A stretch of 64,000 nucleotides of DNA from Hasllibacter halocynthiae (lineage in GTDB: Bacteria; Pseudomonadota; Alphaproteobacteria; Rhodobacterales; Rhodobacteraceae): NCBI RefSeq assembly GCF_003003095.1, contig NZ_PVTT01000002.1:744001-808000 (forward strand), given 5' to 3'. A program made the translations under genes and the position numbers. Of the stretch, positions 19,215-27,272 are shown piece after piece (positions within the stretch are counted from its first letter, which is position 1; each line of letters begins with the position of its first letter). The notes beneath the pieces are model-generated. The model searched no databases. It saw only the letters and a program-made list of their open reading frames with translations, and was not told where the DNA came from.

Positions 19215-20165
19215 CTAGAACGCCCAGTCGACGCATCCTATCGCACGGCGGAGGTAGTGGCGGTGCCGCGGATCACCAGGGGGCGCGCGGCTTCCGATCC
19301 ATCCCGCGCTCGCCAAGGCCCGGATCGCGGCGAGCTTCGGAAGGAGCGACCCGACGGCCTCGGCCTCGGCCTCGGTGCCGCGCGCCGCGCAGTAGCCCCG
19401 GGCCGTCGCGCGGGCCAGGGCATCCCGGTCGGGGTCCTCCCAGCGCTGGACCAGGCTGACGCCCGGATCGTAGAGGCGGAAGCCCATGCCGCAGTCGTCG
19501 AAGTCGATGAGCCAGAGCATGCCGGAGCCGTCGCGCAGGACGTTCTCGCCAATGGCGTCGGCATGGATGGGCCCGATCCCCGCATGCCTGGACGCGGCGA
19601 AGCATCCCAGCCATTCCCGCGCCTGATCGCGGGCGGCCAAGAGGCGGCGGCTCTCGGGGCGGGTGGCGGCGACGTTCTCCCACCAGCGGCCCCAGAGGGG
19701 GTCGGCACCCGTCAGGCCGCGGCGCGACCAGGCGGGACGCAGGCAGGGCGCCGGGCCGCCGGCGGCGTCCGAGGTGGCATGGAGACGGCCCAGGAGCGTC
19801 CCCACCTCCCGATGAAGCGCGACCCGGCCCTCAGCGTCCGAGGGGGGAAGGTCGGCGATCGGGGTCGCGCCGTCGACCCAGGACACGACCGAGACGCAGC
19901 GGCCGGCATGCCGGTGCACCAGCGCGCCGCCCGTGGTGCGGATCGGCCGGGGGCAGGGAAAGCCGCGCGCGGCCAGCGCCTCCGTCCAGGCCAGCTCGGC
20001 CGCGATGCCGCCCTCGGACTGGTAGCCTGCGCGGTGCAGGCGCAGCGCGACGCGGCGGCCGGAGGGCAGCGTCGCGTCCCAGACGGTGTTCTCGCGCTCG
20101 GCCGCCAGGGCCGGGGCCCGGGCGAGGCCGCCCCAGGGGGCGGCCAGCACGGCGGGGTCGATCAC
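19215..20165 (-). CDS. APH-family kinase (aminoglycoside/choline kinase-like)
   Basis: This 316-residue protein kinase-like phosphotransferase has the catalytic loop 'IHADAIGENVL' (HxDxxxxN) and the metal motif 'IDFDDCG'. The N-terminal lobe contains 'WDATLPSGRRVALRLHRAGY'. Family members phosphorylate small hydroxylated or amino compounds such as homoserine, choline, ethanolamine or hydroxylysine; the substrate here is unknown. The start is GTG, overlapping the stop of the class III aminotransferase gene. Vertebrates and some bacteria pair a kinase of this type with a phospho-lyase of the aminotransferase fold, so the product may be used by the neighbour. Drug resistance is unlikely. Confidence 0.8.
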   Translation of the reverse strand: MIDPAVLAAPWGGLARAPALAAERENTVWDATLPSGRRVALRLHRAGYQSEGGIAAELAWTEALAARGFPCPRPIRTTGGALVHRHAGRCVSVVSWVDGATPIADLPPSDAEGRVALHREVGTLLGRLHATSDAAGGPAPCLRPAWSRRGLTGADPLWGRWWENVAATRPESRRLLAARDQAREWLGCFAASRHAGIGPIHADAIGENVLRDGSGMLWLIDFDDCGMGFRLYDPGVSLVQRWEDPDRDALARATARGYCAARGTEAEAEAVGSLLPKLAAIRALASAGWIGSRAPPGDPRHRHYLRRAIGCVDWAF

Positions 20166-21433
20166 GCGCCGGCCTCGGTCAGCGCCTCGTCCAGGGCCGC
20201 CGCGACGAAGTCTGCGTTGCCGGAGTTGAAGGGCATGGGCGGGCGGATCTTCAGGATGTGGTCGTCGCGCCCGCCCCGCCCGATGAGGACGCCGCGCCGC
20301 CGGCATCCCTCGACCACCTCGCGCGCGATGGTCCCGGCGTTCATCCCGTCCCGGACGAGGTCGACGCCGACGAAGAGGCCCGCCGCGCGGACCTGCGCGA
20401 TGCTCTCGTGGGGGAGGGCGGCCAGACGGGCGCGAAGGTGATGGCCCGTGCGGCGCGCGTTGCCCATCAGGTCCTCGCGCTCCATCACGTCGAGCACGGC
20501 CGTGCCCGCGGCCGCGGCGGGGGGCGTCGCGGCGAAGGTCGAGAAGTGGCGATGCTCGCGCTGGAAGGCCTCCATGACCTCGCGCGAGGTGACGACGCCC
20601 GCGATCGGCCACCCGTTGCCCATGGGCTTGCCCAGCGTGACGATGTCGGGCGCGACTCCGATGGCCCGGTGCCCCCACATGTGGGTGCCCGTGCGCCCGA
20701 AGCCGGCCTGCACCTCGTCGCAGATCAGGAGGGCGTCGGCGTCCTGAAGGGCCTTGGCGGCCGCGTCCAGGAAGCCGGGAGGCTGGGACTGGAGCCCTTC
20801 GTTGGCGAAGATCGGGCAGAGGATCATCGCGGCGCAGCCGTGGCCCGCCGCCTCCAGGTCGCGGATGGCGGTGCGCACGCCTTCGGCGAAGGCCTCCGGC
20901 TGCGCCTCGGGCTTGCCGCCGAGAGGGTTGAGGTTGTCCGGCGAGGGCACGAGCCGGACGTTGGCCGGATAGCCCCCCACGGGCGTGCGCCTGGGCGAGA
21001 CGGCGGCCGTCAGCGCGGTGTTGCCATGATAGGCCGCGTCGAGCGCGATGATCCCCGTGCGGCCCGTCGCCACCATCGCCATCCTGAGCGCGAGGTCGTT
21101 CGCCTCGGACCCCGACGCGGTGAGGGCCGCCTGCTCGATGGGATCGTCGAAGAGGGCGAGGAGCCGCTCGAGGTAGTCGAGCACCACCGGCGAGACGTAG
21201 CGCGAGTGCACGTTGAGCCGGCGGAGCTGCTGGTGGACCGCCTCCGTCACCGCGGGGTGCGAGTGGCCGACATGCGGCACGTTGTTGTAGGCGTCGAGGT
21301 GCTTGCGCCCTGCCTCGTCGTAGATCCAGACCCCCTCGGCGCGCACGGCGATGAGCGGGTCGTCGTAGAAGGTCGGCGCGCGCTCGCCCATCAGGGCGGT
21401 GCGGCGGGACAGGTGGCGCAGGCGGGCGTTCAT
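20162..21433 (-). CDS. Class III aminotransferase, AGXT2L phospho-lyase-like
   Basis: This 423-residue PLP enzyme has 'YNNVPHVGHSHP' near residue 50, the PLP-phosphate region 'TASGSEANDLALRMA', the Asp of 'ICDEVQAGFGRTG' and the Schiff-base Lys in 'TLGKPMGNGWP'. The 'NNVPHVGHSHP' pattern is characteristic of the AGXT2L branch, which contains ethanolamine-phosphate and 5-phosphohydroxylysine phospho-lyases, not transaminases. Overlap with the kinase gene downstream and arfB upstream (ATGA at both junctions) suggests coupled expression. A sequential kinase then phospho-lyase route for an amino alcohol is the most attractive reading, but a plain omega-transaminase remains possible. Confidence 0.8.
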   Translation of the reverse strand: MNARLRHLSRRTALMGERAPTFYDDPLIAVRAEGVWIYDEAGRKHLDAYNNVPHVGHSHPAVTEAVHQQLRRLNVHSRYVSPVVLDYLERLLALFDDPIEQAALTASGSEANDLALRMAMVATGRTGIIALDAAYHGNTALTAAVSPRRTPVGGYPANVRLVPSPDNLNPLGGKPEAQPEAFAEGVRTAIRDLEAAGHGCAAMILCPIFANEGLQSQPPGFLDAAAKALQDADALLICDEVQAGFGRTGTHMWGHRAIGVAPDIVTLGKPMGNGWPIAGVVTSREVMEAFQREHRHFSTFAATPPAAAAGTAVLDVMEREDLMGNARRTGHHLRARLAALPHESIAQVRAAGLFVGVDLVRDGMNAGTIAREVVEGCRRRGVLIGRGGRDDHILKIRPPMPFNSGNADFVAAALDEALTEAGA

Positions 21434-21852
21434 TCCTCCGGGCTAACGCGCCCCCGGAGGGCCTTCAATTCGCCAGTGCGGGCCTTGGCGGCGAGGCGCC
21501 TGCGCTTGGAGGCGAGCGTGGGGCGCGTCGGGACCCGGCGCTTGGGCTTCTTCCAGGCTTGCGCGACCAGGTCGGCCATGCGCCGGCGCGCGATCTCGCG
21601 GTTGCGGGACTGCTGGCGGGTATCCTCGGCGCGGATGACCACGGCGCCGTCTGTCGTCCACCGCCTTCCGGCGAGGCGGCGCAGCCGGCGCTTCACCGGG
21701 TCCGGCAGGTTCGGGGAACGCTCGGCCTCGAAGCGCAGCTCGACGGCGGTGGCCACCTTGTTCACGTTCTGCCCGCCCGGGCCGCGGGCGGTGGTGAACT
21801 GCTCGAGCAGCTCCCACTCCTCGATGTCGGTCCCGCCTTCGATGCGAAGCAT
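21430..21852 (-). CDS. arfB: Alternative ribosome-rescue factor B
   Basis: ArfB (YaeJ/ICT1 family) hydrolyses peptidyl-tRNA on ribosomes stalled at mRNA ends without a stop codon. The 140-residue protein has the catalytic 'GPGGQNVNK' with the GGQ triad at residues 26-28 and a basic C-terminal tail ('KKPKRRVPTRPTLASKRRRLAAK') that in the family inserts into the empty mRNA channel. The chosen ATG gives the normal length. It heads the trio arfB-aminotransferase-kinase; why a rescue factor should lead a small-molecule pathway is not obvious. The upstream gap of 193 bases is shared with the divergent DUF1289 gene. Confidence 0.93.
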   Translation of the reverse strand: MLRIEGGTDIEEWELLEQFTTARGPGGQNVNKVATAVELRFEAERSPNLPDPVKRRLRRLAGRRWTTDGAVVIRAEDTRQQSRNREIARRRMADLVAQAWKKPKRRVPTRPTLASKRRRLAAKARTGELKALRGRVSPEE

Positions 21853-22045
21853 GGCCGCGCCCCCTCTCTCCGGCGGCACCATGCGCGCCGCACCGACCGG
21901 AAGGGAAGGGGCTGGACCTCGACCCCGGGCGACGCGAGTATGGCTGCCGGCCCGGGGACGAGGCATGCCCCGCCCCCGGCTCCGCACGCAGGCGGCCCCG
22001 CATGGGGTTCGGGTCCTGCCGGACCAAGGCCCAGGAGGAGCGAAG

Positions 22046-22315
22046 ATGCCCAAGGCCCCGAGCCCCTGCATCGGCGTGTGCAAGTTCAAGCGCCCCGGAC
22101 CCGCGGGGGCGCACTGCATCGGCTGCTCGATGACCAAGGGGCAAAAGAAGCTGGCGAAGAAGGCCAGGAAACCCGCCGAGGCCGAAGGGATGGTCGCCCT
22201 CGTGGTCGCCCAGCAGGAGCAGATGGGCCGCTACGCGCATTGGCGGGCGGCCTATCTGAAGCGTTGCCTGAAGAAGGGGGCCGCGCCCCCCGCGGCGGTC
22301 CGCAAGGCCGGCTAG
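22046..22315 (+). CDS. DUF1289-like small cysteine-rich protein
   Basis: This 89-residue basic protein has a Cys-x3-Cys ... Cys-x2-Cys pattern ('SPCIGVCKFKR' and 'HCIGCSMTKGQ'), which I recognise as the DUF1289 layout. The Cys set could bind zinc or an iron-sulfur cluster, but no function is known to me. The C-terminal half is rich in Lys and Arg. AGGAGGAGCGAAG provides a good ribosome binding site. It is divergent from arfB and converges on dps with 10 bases between the stops. Confidence 0.75.
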   Translation: MPKAPSPCIGVCKFKRPGPAGAHCIGCSMTKGQKKLAKKARKPAEAEGMVALVVAQQEQMGRYAHWRAAYLKRCLKKGAAPPAAVRKAG

Positions 22316-22325
22316 CGGCGGGACG

Positions 22326-22796
22326 TCACCGCAGGTGCGCGCGCAGCATCCAGGCGAACTTGTCGTGGACGCGCCCCCGCTCGATCGCCAGGTCCTCCGT
22401 GCGGATGTCGCCATGGCGGGACGCGATCTCCGAGAGGCCGGCGAGCGTGGCGCCGATCGTCTCCTGCGCCTCCATGAGGTGGCGGATCATCTCGCGATCC
22501 TCCGCGCCCTCGTCGCCTTCGGTGACCTTCGAGCGATCGAGGTGCACGGCCAGCTTGCCTTCGGCCGTCTCGCCGATGGCGCGCACCCGCTCGGCCAAGT
22601 CGTCCTGGCCGGTGAAGTGGTCCTCGTAGATCGTCTGGAAGAGTTCGTGCAGGGGGCCGAAGCTCATGCCGGTGACATTCCAGTGGAAGTTCTGCGCAAG
22701 CATCGTCGTCACGACGGTCTCGGCCAGGGCCTGGTTCAGCGCGGTCGCGATCTCGGCGGCGGCGTCGGGCCCGAGGGCGGATGCGGTCTGGGGCAT
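22326..22796 (-). CDS. dps: Dps, DNA-binding ferritin-like protein
   Basis: Dps is a 12-subunit ferritin-like shell that oxidises and stores iron with hydrogen peroxide and protects DNA. The 156-residue protein has the ferroxidase motifs 'QNFHWNVTG' and 'FQTIYEDHFTGQDDLAERVRAIG', whose His, Asp and Glu form the inter-subunit iron site. The ATG at 22796 has a GGAGAGGG site; an upstream in-frame ATG at 22820 ('MYGEGFPMPQ') is less well placed. A 17-base Irr-like box 70-86 bases upstream suggests iron-dependent control. Its N-terminal tail is short, so DNA binding may be weak. Confidence 0.95.
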   Translation of the reverse strand: MPQTASALGPDAAAEIATALNQALAETVVTTMLAQNFHWNVTGMSFGPLHELFQTIYEDHFTGQDDLAERVRAIGETAEGKLAVHLDRSKVTEGDEGAEDREMIRHLMEAQETIGATLAGLSEIASRHGDIRTEDLAIERGRVHDKFAWMLRAHLR

Positions 22797-22865
22797 GGGA
22801 AATCCCTCTCCGTACATGAAAAGGGGGCTGGCTGGCATCCCGCTGGCTCGCCCCGCGGCTCCCAA

Positions 22866-22882
22866 CTTAGAACCGTTCTAAG
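22866..22882. promoter_or_regulatory. Irr-like iron-control box upstream of dps
   Basis: CTTAGAACCGTTCTAAG is a perfect inverted repeat with eight-base arms around one base. Alphaproteobacterial Irr sites follow TTTAGAAC..GTTCTAAA-type symmetry. The match is to the pattern as I recall it; binding is inferred. A 15-of-17 variant stands before nfuA. Confidence 0.65.
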
Positions 22883-22900
22883 AATTGGCAAGGGTGGGGG

Positions 22901-23293
22901 TCAGCCGCCCTCTCGCTCCGCGAGCGCACGGATGACCGAGGCGAGGGCGGCGGCGCCGGCGGGCCTGCAGCGGCGGCGCAGCAGGAACCGCTCGGACGCG
23001 CGGTCGCCGGCGGCGACGGCCTTCGACAGGGCGACGAGCCAATCCTCGTCGAAGCTACGGGCGCCCGTTCCTGGGGGATGGATGACGGGCCGGGTCCGCA
23101 GCACCTGTGGCAGGACGCGGGCCAGGAGGGCGGTCAGCTCGGCCACGCCCGCCTCCGGGTCGAGCACGGCGCAGGCCCGTCCGAGGTCGAGGCGCGCGGC
23201 GGCCCGGCATTCCAGCGCGGCGATCCGCAGAAGCGCGACGAGCATCGGCTGACGCTCGTGAATAGGGGGGGCGAGGCTCGGAAGGGCGGACAT
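22901..23293 (-). CDS. Conserved-looking protein of unknown function
   Basis: This is a 130-residue protein with no recognised domain. It is mostly helical and alanine/leucine-rich, with 'MLVALLRIAALECRAAARLDLG' near the start (after residue 16) and 'FLLRRRCRPAGAAALASVIRALAE' at the end. The middle contains 'TRPVIHPPGTGARSFDEDWLVALSKAV'. Upstream in-frame ATG codons at 23326 and 23368 would lengthen it; 23293 was chosen because the extensions look like random coding and run towards the terminator. It lies between dps and the terminator of the 18-codon ORF, in the same direction. Coding is supported by frame-consistent composition only, so confidence is moderate. Confidence 0.55.
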   Translation of the reverse strand: MSALPSLAPPIHERQPMLVALLRIAALECRAAARLDLGRACAVLDPEAGVAELTALLARVLPQVLRTRPVIHPPGTGARSFDEDWLVALSKAVAAGDRASERFLLRRRCRPAGAAALASVIRALAEREGG

Positions 23294-23373
23294 CGCGGTT
23301 CGTCTCCGTCCAGGATACCCGATCATCGTACTGGGCATTCCGGGCGAGGGGAAGGCGGCTTCCGGCAAGAAGA

Positions 23374-23399
23374 AAGGGCCGCCCCGGGGGGCGGCCCTT
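23374..23399 (-). terminator. Strong Rho-independent terminator (minus strand)
   Basis: On the minus strand AAGGGCCGCC pairs with GGCGGCCCTT (stem extends inward), followed by TCTTCTTGCC, giving a U-rich tail TTTCTTCTT at the stem base. It lies about 77 bases after the stop of the 18-codon ORF and about 80 bases before the next gene start. Confidence 0.8.
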
Positions 23400-23475
23400 C
23401 CGAATGATCAGGAGACGGGATGGGCCCGGACGCCCGCGGCGCCCACGTCGAAAGCCCGATCCGTCGGGGCTGCCC

Positions 23476-23532
23476 TCAGGCGCGCACCTCGACGTTGAGA
23501 CCCATCGCTTGCTCCAGGTTCATTCTCGACAC
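23476..23532 (-). CDS. Putative 18-residue peptide
   Basis: A GTG-started ORF encodes MSRMNLEQAMGLNVEVRA and then stops. An almost perfect Shine-Dalgarno sequence (AAAGGAGGT) is placed seven bases ahead of the GTG, stronger than for most genes in this window. An internal ATG at 23523 would be too far from it. The ORF lies 75 bases after yhhQ and is followed by a strong terminator. It could be a short expressed peptide, a leader peptide for the downstream unknown gene or a translated sRNA. It contains no run of a single amino acid that would suit classic attenuation. No family is recognised. Confidence 0.5.
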   Translation of the reverse strand: MSRMNLEQAMGLNVEVRA

Positions 23533-23607
23533 TGGACCACCTCCTTTCGTGTTGTTTCGGATGGAGGGGAAGTTGGCATGGGGCCGGCGGATTGCAAGCC
23601 CCCGCGA

Positions 23608-24219
23608 TCACGGCGCGGCGCTTTTCCGCGTGAGCGCCCGGAAGGGGACCAAGGCGGCGAGGGCGATCAGCAGCTTCACCGACCAGTCCGCGACCGCGAG
23701 CGAGGCCCAGAGCGGCGCGGCCGGGCCCGCGCCCAGGAAGGGCACCGCGTCGTTCGCCCAGGCGACGTCGCCGAAGGAAGGCGGCAGGGCGATGGCGGCT
23801 GAGAAGGCGAGCGTGAAGAAGATCGCCGTGTCCACGGCCGAGCCGACCACGGTCGAGGCGAGCGGCGCCTGCCACCAGGCCCGCAGGCGCAGCCGGTCGA
23901 AGACCGCGACGTCGAGGAGCTGCGCCGAGAGGAAGGCGAGGCCGGAGGCGAGGGCGACGCGCGGCGTGACGGCGGGCCCGAACTCGAGCATGACCTGCGT
24001 GCCGACCAGCGAGCAGAGGACCCCCGTGCCGAACCCCCAGAGGACCACGCGCCGCGCCGCGGCCGCTCCGTGGAGGCGGTTGGCCAAGTCCGTGACGAGG
24101 AAGGCGAACGGATAGGTCAGCGCACCCCAAGTCAGCCAGTCACCGAGGAGGAACTGCACGAGGACGTTCGACGCGGTGACCACGGCGGCCATCGCGAGCA
24201 CGAGGAGGGGGAGGGGCAT
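23608..24219 (-). CDS. yhhQ: Queuosine precursor transporter (YhhQ/VUT family)
   Basis: This 203-residue membrane protein has about six helices and belongs to the VUT/YhhQ family, which imports preQ0 or preQ1 for queuosine tRNA modification. Family traits seen are 'VTASNVLVQFLLGDWLTWGALTYPFAFLVTDL' at the start (residues 15-46) and 'AVDTAIFFTLAF' in the later helices. It lies between ccmI (123 bases upstream, same strand) and the 18-codon ORF. The region before it was checked for a preQ1 aptamer and none was convincing. The start ATG has only a weak GGAAGA site. Confidence 0.88.
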   Translation of the reverse strand: MPLPLLVLAMAAVVTASNVLVQFLLGDWLTWGALTYPFAFLVTDLANRLHGAAAARRVVLWGFGTGVLCSLVGTQVMLEFGPAVTPRVALASGLAFLSAQLLDVAVFDRLRLRAWWQAPLASTVVGSAVDTAIFFTLAFSAAIALPPSFGDVAWANDAVPFLGAGPAAPLWASLAVADWSVKLLIALAALVPFRALTRKSAAP

Positions 24220-24341
24220 GGGCGGAGATCTTCCGTTTTGGCGAGGGTGCGGCACTCGGCCCCCGAGGGGGCGGGCCGCGCCTACGACCCGGCCGGCCCT
24301 TCGGCAAGAGGCGCGCGCGGGCGGGACGGCCGGGGCGGCCC

Positions 24342-25487
24342 TCAGGGCAGTGCGGCCAGCAGGTCGGCCAGGGCGGCGGCGACCTCGGGGTCCGGCTCGC
24401 CCCCGAGGGCGGCGAGGCCCTGCTCTGCGGCGGCGCGCGCGGCGGCGACGTCGTCGAGCACGACCTGCGATCGCGCGAGGCGCAGCCACTCGGCCGGGGT
24501 GCCGCCTTCCGCCGCGAGCCGGGCGGCGAGCCCCTCGACCATGCCTTCCACCATGAGGCGTCTGTCCTCCTCGGACATCGCGTCGGCGGCCCGGACGTCC
24601 TCCCGGCTGGGGCCGGGGACGCGGGCGGCCTGTGTGCCGACCACCGCGCCTAGGTCCACCGGACCCAGGCCCAGCCCCGCGCCGAGCGCGTCGATGCGGG
24701 CGGCGAAGGTGGGCATCCACGGCTCCTCCCCCGGGGCGAGCGCGAGGCGCCGCAGCAGGATCTCCCGCGCGCGGGCGCTCTCGCCGTCGGCCTCGGCGAC
24801 GACGGAGAGGTAGAAGGCCGCCGCCGGGTTCAGCGGGTCGGCGCGCAAGGCGCGCGCGACCGCGCGCCGCACGTCGTCCGTCACAACGCCGCCATTGGCC
24901 TGCAGGGTGGCCTCGGCCCAGAGGGTCAGCACCCCGGAGGGCGCGTCCTGCCGGGCGGCGAGAGGGGCGAGCGTGCCCGCCGCGAGGTCGGGCCGGCCCG
25001 CCGCCGACTGGAGGTCCGCGAGGCGCAGGAAGTCGCCCGGCCGCTCCGCGGGGTCGACTTCCTCCAGCTCGGCGGCGAGAGCGGCCGCTCCGCGGGAGGC
25101 GACGGCGACGGCCCCCCGCTCGGAGGCGCGCAGCGCCGCCGGCTGGCCCTCGAGGTCCGGCGAGCCGAGCCACGCGTAGAGGGCGACGCCCAGGATGGGG
25201 ACGAGGACGGCGGAGGTGACCAGCGGCGCGCGGGAGCCGGCGCGCGTGGACGCGGCGGCCCGGCGATCCTCGCGGATCATGCGGCGGCCGATCTCCGCAC
25301 GGGCGGCCTCGGCCTCTCCTTCGGTGACGAGCCCGGCGGCGCGGTCGCGCTCGAGCTCGTCCATCTGGTCGCGGAAGATCGCCATCGCGGACGCGCGGCC
25401 GGCCCCCCCCCGGCGCGGCGCGGCGAGGATCGTCAGCACGCAGAGCGCCAGCAGAACGGCCGCGCCGAGGAGGAAGCCAACCGACAT
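24342..25487 (-). CDS. ccmI: Cytochrome c maturation protein CcmI
   Basis: CcmI holds apocytochrome c in the periplasm and passes it to the haem ligase CcmFH. The 381-residue protein begins with a membrane helix ('[20 protein letters not shown]'), a short cytoplasmic loop '[35 protein letters not shown]' typical of CcmI, a second helix (about residues 88-106) and then a TPR-containing periplasmic part. The context, downstream of no other ccm gene, is unusual but ccmI is often detached in this group. It is divergent from rfbC. Confidence 0.88.
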   Translation of the reverse strand: MSVGFLLGAAVLLALCVLTILAAPRRGGAGRASAMAIFRDQMDELERDRAAGLVTEGEAEAARAEIGRRMIREDRRAAASTRAGSRAPLVTSAVLVPILGVALYAWLGSPDLEGQPAALRASERGAVAVASRGAAALAAELEEVDPAERPGDFLRLADLQSAAGRPDLAAGTLAPLAARQDAPSGVLTLWAEATLQANGGVVTDDVRRAVARALRADPLNPAAAFYLSVVAEADGESARAREILLRRLALAPGEEPWMPTFAARIDALGAGLGLGPVDLGAVVGTQAARVPGPSREDVRAADAMSEEDRRLMVEGMVEGLAARLAAEGGTPAEWLRLARSQVVLDDVAAARAAAEQGLAALGGEPDPEVAAALADLLAALP

Positions 25488-25618
25488 GGGCCGCGAGGTA
25501 TGCGCCGACGCGCCGCCGGGCAAGGCGATCGCCCCCCGCGCCGTCCCGCGTTCGGCCGCGCGCGGCGGCGCGCCGGGGGCGGTTGCCTTCGCGGGCCCGC
25601 GCGTGGCACCGCAAGGGG

Positions 25619-26194
25619 ATGGAGATCGCCCCGACCGCCATACCCGCCGTCCTGCGGATCGTGCCCCGCCGCCACGGCGACGCCCGCGGCTTCTTCGCCG
25701 AGACCTGGAGCGCGCGGGCCTTCGAAGCCGCGGGGATCGTCCTGGACTGGGTGCAGGACAACCACTCGCTCTCGGCGGCGGCGGGAACCCTGCGGGGCCT
25801 GCACTACCAGGCCCCCCCTTCGGCACAGGCCAAGCTGGTGCGCTGCGGGCGGGGGGCGCTTCTGGACGTGGCGGTCGACGCGCGGGCCGGCAGCCCCACC
25901 TTCGGGCGCTGGGTCGCCGAGCGGCTCACGGCCGGGAACGGCGCGCAGCTCCTCGTGCCGGAGGGGTTCCTCCACGGGTTCGTCACGCTCGAGCCGGGGA
26001 CGGAGATCGTCTACAAGTGCTCGGCCCCCTACGACGCGGCCGCCGACGGCGCCGTCCGGTGGGACGACCCGGACCTGGCGATCGGCTGGGGGGCCGCGGC
26101 GGACCCCGTCCTCTCGGAGAAGGACCGCCGGGCTCCGCGCTGGGCGGAATGGGAGAGCCCCTTCCGCTACGAGGGCCCGCTGCCGTGGGAATGA
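25619..26194 (+). CDS. rfbC: dTDP-4-dehydrorhamnose 3,5-epimerase
   Basis: This 191-residue cupin epimerase of dTDP-rhamnose synthesis starts at the ATG of '[14 protein letters not shown]'. It contains the catalytic His of '[18 protein letters not shown]', the '[11 protein letters not shown]' strand and the Tyr region '[21 protein letters not shown]', all family hallmarks. The gene is the first of rfbCBD, divergent from ccmI. The glucose-1-phosphate thymidylyltransferase gene rfbA is not in the window. Confidence 0.95.
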   Translation: MEIAPTAIPAVLRIVPRRHGDARGFFAETWSARAFEAAGIVLDWVQDNHSLSAAAGTLRGLHYQAPPSAQAKLVRCGRGALLDVAVDARAGSPTFGRWVAERLTAGNGAQLLVPEGFLHGFVTLEPGTEIVYKCSAPYDAAADGAVRWDDPDLAIGWGAAADPVLSEKDRRAPRWAEWESPFRYEGPLPWE

Positions 26195-26234
26195 CATTGC
26201 GCCCGCGCCCGCCCTCGCGCACGGGAGCGGAGGC

Positions 26235-27272
26235 ATGAAGCTGCTCGTCACGGGAGGGCTCGGGTTCATCGGCTCCGCCGTGGTGCGCCTCGCGGTCGCG
26301 CGGGGCCACGAGGTCGTGAACCTCGACGCCGAGACCTACGCCGCCTGCCGCGCCAGCGTGGCCGAGGTCGAGGGCTCGCCCCGCTACGCCTTCGTCCGCG
26401 CCGACATCCGCGACCGCGCCGCCCTGGACCGCGCCTTCGCCGAGCATGCGCCCGACGCGGTGCTGCACCTCGCCGCGGAGAGCCATGTCGACCGGTCCAT
26501 CGACGGGCCGGCGGCGTTCGTCGAGACGAACGTGAACGGCACCTTCCACCTGCTGCAGGCCGCGCGCGCCCATTGGGAGGGGGCCGGCCGGCCGGCGGGC
26601 TTCCGCTTCCACCACGTCTCGACCGACGAGGTGTTCGGATCGCTCGGCCCCGAGGGGCTGTTCGACGAGGGGACGGCCTACGACCCGCGCAGCCCCTACA
26701 GCGCGTCCAAGGCGGCCAGCGACCACCTCGTCATGGCCTGGCACCACACCTTCGGCCTGCCGGTGCTGCTGACCAACTGCTCGAACAACTACGGGCCGTT
26801 CCACTTTCCCGAGAAGCTGATCCCGGTCGTCATCCTCCATGCCCTGCACGGGCGCCCGATCCCCGTCTACGGCGACGGGGGCAACGTGCGCGACTGGCTC
26901 TTCGTCGAGGACCACGCCGACGCCCTGCTGACCGTCCTGGAGCGGGGCGAGGTCGGCCGGCCCTACGCCGTGGGGGGCGGGAACGAGCGGCGCAACATCG
27001 ACCTCGTACGCGCGATCTGCCGCCTGATGGACGAGCGGCGCCCGGACGCGGCCCCGCACGAGGCGCTGATCGCGTTCGTCGCCGACCGCCCCGGCCACGA
27101 CGCGCGCTACGCCATCGACCCCGCCCGCATCCGCGGCGAGCTGGGCTGGCGGCCTTCGGTCACCGTGGAGGAGGGGCTGGCGCGGACGGTGGACTGGTTC
27201 CTCGCGCGCGAGGACTGGTGGCGCCCCCTCCTCGCGCGCGACGGCGTGGGCCGGAGGCTGGGCGCGGCGTGA
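26235..27272 (+). CDS. rfbB: dTDP-glucose 4,6-dehydratase
   Basis: RfbB converts dTDP-glucose to dTDP-4-keto-6-deoxyglucose using bound NAD. The 345-residue extended short-chain dehydrogenase has the nucleotide motif '[13 protein letters not shown]' at residues 5-17, '[13 protein letters not shown]', the Thr-Asp-Glu triad in '[10 protein letters not shown]', the Tyr-x3-Lys of '[12 protein letters not shown]' and '[14 protein letters not shown]'. The catalytic set is complete. The ATG follows GGAGCGGAGGC, 41 bases after rfbC. The stop overlaps the rfbD GTG start (GTGA). Confidence 0.96.
   Translation: MKLLVTGGLGFIGSAVVRLAVARGHEVVNLDAETYAACRASVAEVEGSPRYAFVRADIRDRAALDRAFAEHAPDAVLHLAAESHVDRSIDGPAAFVETNVNGTFHLLQAARAHWEGAGRPAGFRFHHVSTDEVFGSLGPEGLFDEGTAYDPRSPYSASKAASDHLVMAWHHTFGLPVLLTNCSNNYGPFHFPEKLIPVVILHALHGRPIPVYGDGGNVRDWLFVEDHADALLTVLERGEVGRPYAVGGGNERRNIDLVRAICRLMDERRPDAAPHEALIAFVADRPGHDARYAIDPARIRGELGWRPSVTVEEGLARTVDWFLAREDWWRPLLARDGVGRRLGAA

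Noticed and set aside
19215-20165. Aminoglycoside resistance gene
   Set aside because: The APH fold is shared by many metabolic kinases and the operon context (aminotransferase fold enzyme, arfB) is metabolic.
23476-23532. pqqA-like redox peptide
   Set aside because: The 18 residues lack the Glu-x3-Tyr core of PqqA and there are no pqq genes near.
24220-24341. preQ1 riboswitch before yhhQ
   Set aside because: No aptamer-like stem plus A-rich tail and Shine-Dalgarno pseudoknot could be drawn.
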